Shown here piece after piece: positions 16,131-20,736 of a DNA stretch of 20,736 bases (position 1 is its first letter; each line of letters opens with the position of its first letter). This DNA is from CAZABC01 sp964483405 (GTDB taxonomy: Bacteria > Chloroflexota > Limnocylindria > Limnocylindrales > CSP1-4): NCBI GenBank assembly GCA_964483405.1, contig CAZABC010000036.1, positions 1 to 20,736 of the forward strand. The letters run 5' to 3'. The notes under the pieces are model-generated. The model saw only the letters and a list, made by a program, of their open reading frames with translations. It had not been told where the DNA came from and made no database searches. The translations under genes were made by a program, and so were the position numbers.

Positions 16131-16173
16131 CGACCCCGCCGGCCGGGCCAGCCAGGTCCGCCCGGCGGGGTCG
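16131..16173. terminator. Bidirectional terminator-like hairpin between convergent operons
   Basis: A perfect 12-bp stem (cgaccccgccgg, 16131-16142, with 16162-16173) and a 19-nt loop start 14 bp after the anti-sigma stop, between the sigma operon and the convergent ABC permease gene. There is no U-tract on either side. Confidence 0.65.
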
Positions 16174-16296
16174 ACCCGATCCTCGATCACGCCGCTCGTC
16201 CGACCCGGTGCGACCCGGCGCTGTTCGACCTCCCGCCGGGAACGCCCGCGGCCCGACGGCGAGCGCCAAGGCGGCCGGGCGCCGCTCGGCCGACCA

Positions 16297-17031
16297 TCAG
16301 CTGCGCCGCCGGAGCGTCGCGTAGGTGACCCCGAGGCCGCCGATGCACCAGGCCAGGAGCAGCAGCCAGGGCCCCGCCGTCAGCGAGAAGGTGCTCGCGG
16401 CGACCGTGCCACGGATGACCTCGCCCATCGCCTGCACCGGGAGCGCCGCGTGGATCGCCTGGAGCCACTCGGGCAGCCGCTCGGGCGGGAAGTTCAGCGG
16501 CGAGAACATCAGGACGAAGACGACGAGCACCTGGGTCAGCAGCTGGGCGATCGTCGCCGGCAGGACCGACGCCATCGCGTAGCCGACGGTCGCCGACGTC
16601 AGCGCGACGAGGACGAAGGCGGGCACGACGGCCGGGCTGACGTCGAGATCGAGCCCGAACCGCCAGACGCCGATGGCGAGGGCGAAGACGACGCCGGGCA
16701 GGACGATCGCCATCCAGACGGTCAGGTCGGCGAACAGGTAGACGAGGCGGGTCACGGGCAGCGAGCGCATGTACTCGAGGGTCCCGGCGGTCTTGGCCTG
16801 GGCCACGACCTGCGGCACCGCGACCAGGCCCATCGTGATCAGGGTGATCGCGGGTGCGCCCGTGGCGAGGAAGAGGATCGTCGTTTCGTCGATCTCGGGG
16901 AAGAGGAGCGGGTAGCCGATGACGATGCCGAGCGCGAACAGCGCCTGGACGACGATCGCGAGGGGGATGAAGCCCTTCAGCCGGAGCGCCTGCCAGCGGA
17001 CCAGCAGCGAGTAGCTATGCAGCGAGCGCAT
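16297..17031 (-). CDS. ABC-2 type transporter permease
   Basis: A 244-residue integral membrane protein with about six hydrophobic segments (for example PLAIVVQALFALGIVIGYPLLF, IVLPGVVFALAIGVW, AQLLTQVLVVFVLMFSPLNFP and GPWLLLLAWCIGGLGVTYA). The segment FSPLNFPPERLPEWLQAIHAALPVQAMGEVIRG is typical of ABC-2 permeases in drug or polysaccharide export. The ATG at 17031 has a perfect AGGAGG (17038-17043) lying inside the end of the ATPase gene, which it overlaps by 17 bp. Export of an unknown substrate with the adjacent ATPase is expected, but that ATPase is truncated here, so this permease may have no working partner unless the junction is an assembly error. Confidence 0.9.
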   Translation of the reverse strand: MRSLHSYSLLVRWQALRLKGFIPLAIVVQALFALGIVIGYPLLFPEIDETTILFLATGAPAITLITMGLVAVPQVVAQAKTAGTLEYMRSLPVTRLVYLFADLTVWMAIVLPGVVFALAIGVWRFGLDLDVSPAVVPAFVLVALTSATVGYAMASVLPATIAQLLTQVLVVFVLMFSPLNFPPERLPEWLQAIHAALPVQAMGEVIRGTVAASTFSLTAGPWLLLLAWCIGGLGVTYATLRRRS

Positions 17032-17290
17032 CGGGCGCCTCCTCGTTCGCACGCGCGTCGGCCCGGCCGACGAGCTCGATGTAGACGTCCTCGAGGGTCG
17101 CCGGCGCCAGCGAGAACTCCTCCGCCACGCGGTCCTGGCGGAGGGCCTCGGCCCAGGCGACCGCGACGCCGGCCCTGGCGGCCGGGATGGTCGCGACGGC
17201 CCGCGACCCGTTCGGGAGCCAGCGGCGGGCGAACGCCGGAGCGGGCGGCGCCACGGCGCCGGGCTCGAGGACGATCTCGAGTCGGAGGTC
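17015..17290 (-). pseudogene. C-terminal remnant of an ABC transporter ATP-binding protein
   Basis: Only the last 85-92 residues of an ABC ATPase remain, ending ADARANEEAPDALAA. The segment VAEEFSLAPATLEDVYIELVG is the usual C-terminal signature of exporter ATPases paired with ABC-2 permeases, and RLEIVLEPG looks like a genuine upstream beta strand. The Walker A, Q-loop, signature and Walker B motifs are absent: to the right of about 17290 the DNA codes instead for a TetR protein on the other strand. The open frame continues to 17839 but its translation there is antisense to TetR and not ABC-like. A normal family member has about 300 residues, so around 210-230 are missing. Confidence 0.85.
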
Positions 17291-17788
17291 GGCTACACGA
17301 AGGGCGCGGTCTACTCGAACTTCGCGACGAAGGGCGAGCTGTTCGCGGCGCTGCTCGAGCGCTACACCGAGCGGCGGGTCGCCGACCAGGACGCCCTGCT
17401 CGAGCGGATCTCGCTCGAGCAGCTCGCCGATCACGCCGGCGAGGCGCTCGCCGAGCAGCGACGCGAGGCCGGGACATGGGACCTGCTCCAGGTCGAGTTC
17501 TGGCTGGCGGCGATGCGCGACCCCGACCTGCTCGCCCGGATGGCCGACGGCGCGGACGACCTGTACCGGGGCTCGGGCGAGCGGCTCCAGCGCAAGCTCG
17601 ACGAGGCCGGGCTCGCGCCGCCATTCAGCGGCTACGAGCTCGCCCGACTGCTCAACGCCCTCGGCTCCGGGCTGCTGCTCCAGCTGTACGTCGAGCCGGA
17701 CGATGTCGACCCGGCCCTGTTCGGACGGGCGATCCGGGCGCTCGTGGGCCTGCCACCGGCCCCGGCCGACCGGGACGCGCCGGCCTAG
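17265..17788 (+). pseudogene. TetR-family regulator lacking its N-terminus
   Basis: From about 17270 the plus strand reads DDLESEVGYTKGAVYSNFATKGELFAALLERY (in pieces), the second half of a TetR helix-turn-helix, followed by about 140 residues of ligand domain (WDLLQVEFWLAAMRDPDLL, YELARLLNALGSGLLLQLYVEPDDVDPALF). Roughly the first 35-40 residues of a TetR protein are missing, including the first DNA-binding helix. The first in-frame ATG or GTG after the junction is at 17513, too late to include the HTH. In an intact arrangement this gene would diverge from the ABC ATPase and probably control it. The stop at 17786-17788 lies one base from the stop of the convergent small membrane gene. Confidence 0.85.
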
Positions 17789-17789
17789 C

Positions 17790-18083
17790 CTAGGTGCGGG
17801 TGCCCATCCCCGGGATCTGGTCGCGGTTGCCGACCGCACTCGCGCCGTAGTGGCCGAGGTCGAGAAGCAGGGCGATGCCGACCCACAGCCAGTCCCAGCC
17901 GGTCAGCCCGCCGGCGCTCCAGAGGATCGTGTACATCAGCGTCGTGAACGGCAGGAAGATCAGGCCCAGGAACGGCACGATGAAGTTGCCGTAGACGAGC
18001 TCGACGACCCCGGGCCGGGCGATCCAGTAGATCGCGAAGGCGACCCGCGGGAAGACCCCGGCGAGCAGGGCGAACAGGCACAT
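17790..18083 (-). CDS. Small membrane protein of unknown function
   Basis: A 97-residue protein with three hydrophobic segments: CLFALLAGVFPRVAFAIYWI, VPFLGLIFLPFTTLMYTILW and WLWVGIALLLDLGHYG. The ATG at 18083 has a GAGGGAG ribosome-binding site (18092-18098). Similar short proteins with the motif YGNFIVPFLGLIFLPFTTLMYT are, in my memory, common uncharacterised membrane proteins of high-GC bacteria; I cannot give a function. A 14-bp palindrome and a possible -10 lie upstream. It converges on the TetR remnant with a one-base gap. Confidence 0.8.
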   Translation of the reverse strand: MCLFALLAGVFPRVAFAIYWIARPGVVELVYGNFIVPFLGLIFLPFTTLMYTILWSAGGLTGWDWLWVGIALLLDLGHYGASAVGNRDQIPGMGTRT

Positions 18084-18104
18084 GGCGTCGACTCCCTCAG
18101 GGTG

Positions 18105-18118
18105 CGGCCACGTGGCCG
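18105..18118. promoter_or_regulatory. 14-bp palindrome in the leader of the small membrane protein gene
   Basis: cggccacgtggccg is a perfect palindrome lying between a possible minus-strand -10 (TATGGT, 18128-18133) and the ribosome-binding site. It could be an operator or simply a GC-rich hairpin; only position and symmetry support it. Confidence 0.35.
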
Positions 18119-18216
18119 GTCACGGACACCATACGGCACGCCGACCACGCGCGCCAGCCACCCGGCAGGACGTCGGCCCGAGGGTCGTCTCCGACGATCC
18201 GGGCCGTCCCGGAACG

Positions 18217-19011
18217 TCAGCCGTTGACGGCGTCACGCCAGGCCAGCCAGCGCCGCCCGGCGTCGACGTCCCAGGCCGGGCCGTCGAAGCCGAGGGTGAA
18301 CTGGGTGAAGCCCATCGCGAGACAGGCGGGCGCGTCATCGGCGAGGAACCGATCGAGGTCGTCGGGCTCGACGCCGAGCGCCCACTCGATCGCCGCCGGG
18401 TCCCGCCCGAGCTCGTCGCACCATCGCCGCAGCGCCACGACGGCCGGCTCGAGCTCCGCCGGCGTCGACGGGAACGCCGCGTGCCAGGCGTCGGCGTGCT
18501 CGGCGACGAGGCGGAGCGTCTTCCGCTCGCCGGTCCCGGCGACGAGGATCGGCATCCGCCGCACCGGCGGCGGGTCGAGGACCGCCAGCCGGTCGCGGAT
18601 GATCGGCAGCGCGTCGCGAAGCGCGTCGAGCCGGCTCCCGACCGTGCCGAACTCGTAGCCGTACGCGTCGTAGTCGCGCCGCTGCCAGCCGGCGCCGGTG
18701 CCGAGGACCACCCGCCCGCCGCTGACGTGGTCGACGGTCCGGGCGATGTCGGCGAGCAGGTTCGGATTGCGGTAGCTATTGCAGGCGACGAGGGGCCCGA
18801 GCTCGATCCGCTCGGTCGCCTCGGCCCACGCCGCGAGCAGCGACCAGCACTCGAAGTGCGGGGCATCGCGCTCCCCGTAGAGCGGGAAGAAGTGATCCCA
18901 GGTGTAGAGGAGGTCATAGCCGAGGTCCTCTGCCCGACGGGCGGCGTCGCGGAGCGCCTGGTACGTACCGTGCTGGGGATGGAGCTGGGCAGCGATCCGG
19001 ACGGGTCGCAA
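18217..19011 (-). CDS. LLM-class flavin (probably F420)-dependent oxidoreductase
   Basis: A 264-residue luciferase-like monooxygenase-fold protein. The start is a TTG at 19011, preceded seven bases upstream by GAGGTG (19019-19024); no better in-frame start is present. Motifs include IAAQLHPQHGTY, ARRAEDLGYDLLYTWDHFFPL, ERIELGPLVACNSYRNPNLLADIARTVDHVSGGRVVLGTGAGW and MPILVAGTGERKTLRLVAEHADAW, which match the F420-dependent branch of the family. Cofactor and substrate cannot be read from sequence alone, and no F420-biosynthesis gene lies in the window. It is divergent from the MerR regulator, with the MerR dyad 43 bp from its start, so it is a candidate target of that regulator. Confidence 0.88.
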   Translation of the reverse strand: MRPVRIAAQLHPQHGTYQALRDAARRAEDLGYDLLYTWDHFFPLYGERDAPHFECWSLLAAWAEATERIELGPLVACNSYRNPNLLADIARTVDHVSGGRVVLGTGAGWQRRDYDAYGYEFGTVGSRLDALRDALPIIRDRLAVLDPPPVRRMPILVAGTGERKTLRLVAEHADAWHAAFPSTPAELEPAVVALRRWCDELGRDPAAIEWALGVEPDDLDRFLADDAPACLAMGFTQFTLGFDGPAWDVDAGRRWLAWRDAVNG

Positions 19012-19053
19012 CGGATGGCACCTCGAAGCGGCGGGGTCGGCCGGACCATCCTG

Positions 19054-19076
19054 GACCTTCCCCCGGCGGGAAGGTC
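19054..19076. promoter_or_regulatory. 23-bp dyad operator between the LLM and MerR genes
   Basis: Nine-base arms gaccttccc (19054-19062) and gggaaggtc (19068-19076) surround a five-base centre. The ACCTTCCC/GGGAAGGT arms resemble operators of MerR-family proteins, which bind dyads within a long promoter spacer. TGGACC (19052-19057) could serve as a -35 element for the MerR side. Confidence 0.75.
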
Positions 19077-19081
19077 AAGGC

Positions 19082-19087
19082 TATCCT
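19082..19087 (+). promoter_or_regulatory. Candidate -10 element of the MerR gene, leaderless arrangement
   Basis: TATCCT ends six bases before the GTG start at 19094 and no ribosome-binding site is present, so the mRNA would start at or near the start codon. The spacing to TGGACC is 24 bp, longer than the 19-20 bp of typical MerR promoters, so the pairing is doubtful. Confidence 0.4.
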
Positions 19088-19093
19088 GCGGCG

Positions 19094-19906
19094 GTGTTCC
19101 GCATCGGCGCCTTCGCCCGGCTGGCGGGCGTCTCCGCGAAGGCCCTCCGGGCGTGGGACGAGCTCGGGCTCTTCCGTCCAGCCTGGGTCGACCGGTCGAA
19201 CGGGTATCGCTACTACTCCCCCGCCCAGCTCCCCGAGCTCCGGCGGATCCTCGCCCTGCGCGACCTCGGGCTGTCGCTCGCCGAGGTGGCCGAGCTCGTC
19301 GCCGGCGGGGCCGATCTCCGACCGACCCTGGTGCGCCGACGACACGAGCTGGAGCGCGAGCGACGCGAGGCCGAGCGGCGACTGCGTGCCCTCCGGATCT
19401 CGGTCGCGATGGCGGAGGCCGGGTCGGCGGCACCGGACGTCGTCCTCCAGCCGGTCGCCCGCGAGCTCGTCGCGACGCTGCCGGTCAGGCCCGGCGACGA
19501 CGATGCCGCCGCGTTCTACGCCGTCGAGGCGGTCGTCCGGGACCTCGGTCTCCGCGCCCACCGCCCGCCGCTGACGCTCGTCCACCCGCCGGGCCCGGAC
19601 GGCCCGGTCGCCGACGAGGTCGCCGTCCCGGTGAGCGGCCGGTTCGCCGCGCGCGACGGCATCGTCGTCCGCGAGCTGCCCGGCGGCCGCGTCGCCGCGT
19701 TGATCCACCGCGGCCCGTACGCCGACCTCGGCCTCGCCCGCCACGCGCTCGAGGCATGGGCCGCCGCTGCCCGGGTCGCGACGAGCGGCGAGCTCCGGAT
19801 CCGGTACCTCCAGTTCGGCGCGGAGCCGGAGCTCCGGGTGCCGCGCGCCTACCTCGTCGATCGGGCGTCCGACTTCGTCACCGAGCTCCAGCTGGAGCTC
19901 GCCTGA
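19094..19906 (+). CDS. MerR-family regulator with GyrI-like effector domain
   Basis: A 270-residue BmrR-type regulator starting at a GTG. Residues 1-70 form the MerR winged helix (FRIGAFARLAGVSAKALRAWDELGLFRPAWVDRSNGYRYYS in pieces, then RRILALRDLGLSLAEVAELV). A charged coiled coil spans about 75-105, and a GyrI-like effector-binding domain covers about 115-270 (VAALIHRGPYADLG and the C-terminal YLVDRASDFVTELQLEL). It contains no Cys, so metal or redox sensing of the MerR/CueR/SoxR kind is unlikely; a hydrophobic or cationic small molecule is the family-based expectation. It likely binds the dyad just upstream and may control both itself and the divergent LLM oxidoreductase. It ends five bases from the convergent AlaX-like gene. 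Confidence 0.92.
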   Translation: MFRIGAFARLAGVSAKALRAWDELGLFRPAWVDRSNGYRYYSPAQLPELRRILALRDLGLSLAEVAELVAGGADLRPTLVRRRHELERERREAERRLRALRISVAMAEAGSAAPDVVLQPVARELVATLPVRPGDDDAAAFYAVEAVVRDLGLRAHRPPLTLVHPPGPDGPVADEVAVPVSGRFAARDGIVVRELPGGRVAALIHRGPYADLGLARHALEAWAAAARVATSGELRIRYLQFGAEPELRVPRAYLVDRASDFVTELQLELA

Positions 19907-19911
19907 TCCCC

Positions 19912-20658
19912 CTACCCGTCCACCAGCTCGATGCGGATCCGCTTGTTGATCCGGCCCTTGCTCTCGTAGCCGGTGACCCGGATCCCGCCGACCTCGTGGG
20001 TGTTCGCGACGTGGGTGCCCCCGTCGGCTTGCAGGTCCAGCCCGACGATCTCGATCGTCCGGATCCGCTCGATGCCCTCCGGAAGGAGGTTGACCTTCGT
20101 CCGGATGAGGTCGGGGATGGCGAAGGCCGCCTCCCGGTCGAGCACATCGACCCGGACCTCGCGCCCGGCCGCGAGCTCGACGTTGACGGCCTCCTCGATG
20201 GCCCCGACGAGCTCGCCGCTCATCCGCTCGAACTCGAAGTCCATCCGGCCACCGCCCGGCTCCATGCTGCCGCCGGTCACGAGGGCGCCGTAGTCGCGCC
20301 AGACGACGCCGCACAGGGCGTGGAGGGCCGTGTGGGTCCGCATCAGCGCGTAGCGCCTGGCCCAGTCGAGATCGGCGGTGAACAGCGTCGGGCCCGGCGC
20401 CGGCGGCTCGGTGCCCGGTTCGAGCTCGTGCCAGATCTCGTCACCGGCCCTCCGCGCGGCGACCACCCGCCACGCCCGCCCGTCGGGGCCACGGAGCTCG
20501 CCGCGATCCGCCGGCTGGCCGCCGCCGCCAGGGTAGAAGACCGTCCGGTCGAGCAGGACGCGGGCCCCGGCACCGGCGGCCGTCGGCGGCTCGACCGCCC
20601 GGATCGACCCGGACACGCTCCGGGCATAGGCGTCGACGTAGCAGACGTTGTCGCTCAC
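19912..20658 (-). CDS. AlaX-type alanyl-tRNA editing protein (trans-editing hydrolase)
   Basis: A 248-residue stand-alone homologue of the AlaRS editing domain, expected to hydrolyse mischarged Ser-tRNA(Ala) or a similar substrate. The start is a GTG at 20658 with GAGGAG at 20665-20670. Residues 39-52 (TVFYPGGGGQPADRG) form the N-terminal beta-barrel signature, and HTALH (109-113) supplies two zinc-ligand His residues. The second ligand pair, normally CxxxH, reads DGGTH (Asp212, His216) in LQADGGTHVANTHEVGG. The rest, including GYESKGRINKRIRIEL at the C-terminus, fits the family. Metal binding with Asp in place of Cys is possible, and related proteins with this change may exist; activity is unproven. 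Confidence 0.9.
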   Translation of the reverse strand: MSDNVCYVDAYARSVSGSIRAVEPPTAAGAGARVLLDRTVFYPGGGGQPADRGELRGPDGRAWRVVAARRAGDEIWHELEPGTEPPAPGPTLFTADLDWARRYALMRTHTALHALCGVVWRDYGALVTGGSMEPGGGRMDFEFERMSGELVGAIEEAVNVELAAGREVRVDVLDREAAFAIPDLIRTKVNLLPEGIERIRTIEIVGLDLQADGGTHVANTHEVGGIRVTGYESKGRINKRIRIELVDG

Positions 20659-20681
20659 CGCGCGCTCCTCGGATCGGATCC

Positions 20682-20707
20682 CCCGAGGCCGTCCGCGACG
20701 GCTCGGG
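20682..20707 (-). terminator. Hairpin after the right-edge gene
   Basis: cccgag (20682-20687) plus ccgtc (20689-20693) pair with gacgg (20697-20701) plus ctcggg (20702-20707), an 11-bp stem with a one-base bulge and a three-base loop. It lies directly after the stop of the gene entering from the right edge. There is no U-tract. Confidence 0.45.
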
Positions 20708-20708
20708 C

Positions 20709-20736
20709 CTACTTGACGGTCAGCGTGCCGACCATG
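20709..20736 (-). CDS. Extreme 3' end of a gene, possibly a cupredoxin
   Basis: On the minus strand the last codons read MVGTLTVK followed by TAG (20711-20709). The ending MVGTLTV is typical of plastocyanin/cupredoxin-like proteins, where the Met is an axial copper ligand after a Cys and His that would lie beyond the edge. Only nine codons including the stop are visible, so this is a tentative reading. Confidence 0.45.

Noticed and set aside
17187..18227. A 346-codon plus-strand frame spanning the TetR remnant and beyond
   Set aside because: It is a shifted frame of the TetR sequence and then antisense to the small membrane protein; translation is Arg/Ser-rich without any family signature.
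1..20736. CRISPR arrays, tRNA or rRNA genes, insertion sequences, phage or toxin-antitoxin genes
   Set aside because: Looked for spaced direct repeats, transposase or integrase motifs and cloverleaf-like sequence and saw none; the only tandem repeat is the coding one in menD.

Overview
The window is a stretch of a very GC-rich bacterial chromosome with dense genes, frequent GTG and TTG starts, 4-nt stop/start overlaps and hairpins without U-tracts. A run of exactly 100 N (2903-3002) shows that it comes from a scaffolded draft or metagenome assembly. Menaquinone synthesis, a three-subunit transhydrogenase, an LLM-class (possibly F420-dependent) oxidoreductase, a zinc-ribbon cyclase and Ser/Pro/Ala-linker surface proteins fit an uncultured high-GC lineage such as Chloroflexota (Limnocylindria-like) or an actinobacterial relative. 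That placement is inference; no rRNA or marker set is present.

Left third (1-5811, minus strand): a five-gene operon TetR-menF-menD-menH-menB. Every junction is a 4-nt overlap (GTGA or ATGA), and a 24-bp perfect palindrome, the probable TetR operator, lies just upstream of the first gene. The encoded enzymes take chorismate to isochorismate (MenF), then SEPHCHC (MenD), then SHCHC (MenH), and later form the naphthoate ring (MenB). menC, menE and menA are not seen and may lie beyond the left edge. menD is split by the assembly gap, which sits inside an 18-bp tandem repeat coding for a six-residue Ala/Asp/Gly unit. Upstream is a non-pyrrolysine MttB-family methyltransferase (5885-7318).

Middle (7519-13994): a LiaF-C-like small protein; the pntAA-pntAB-pntB operon for proton-translocating NAD(P) transhydrogenase, ended by a strong hairpin; a class III nucleotide cyclase with an N-terminal four-Cys motif, possibly translated from a leaderless mRNA; and, converging on it, a two-TM RCK ion channel with a non-canonical filter (TILGQGD), preceded by a lipoprotein.

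Right third (14181-20736): an ECF sigma factor overlapping a membrane-anchored putative anti-sigma factor; an ABC-2 permease followed by a junction where an ABC ATPase lacking its N-terminus abuts a TetR regulator lacking its N-terminus (a deletion or an assembly chimera); a small membrane protein; an LLM oxidoreductase diverging from a MerR/GyrI-like regulator across a 23-bp dyad; an AlaX-type tRNA editing protein with a Cys-to-Asp change at a zinc-ligand position; and the last residues of a possible cupredoxin.

No CRISPR array, tRNA, rRNA, insertion sequence or phage gene was found. I did not find a clear new multi-gene system. The observations most worth checking are the truncated ABC/TetR junction, the MenD repeat, the regulated men operon, the channel filter and the leaderless promoter pattern.
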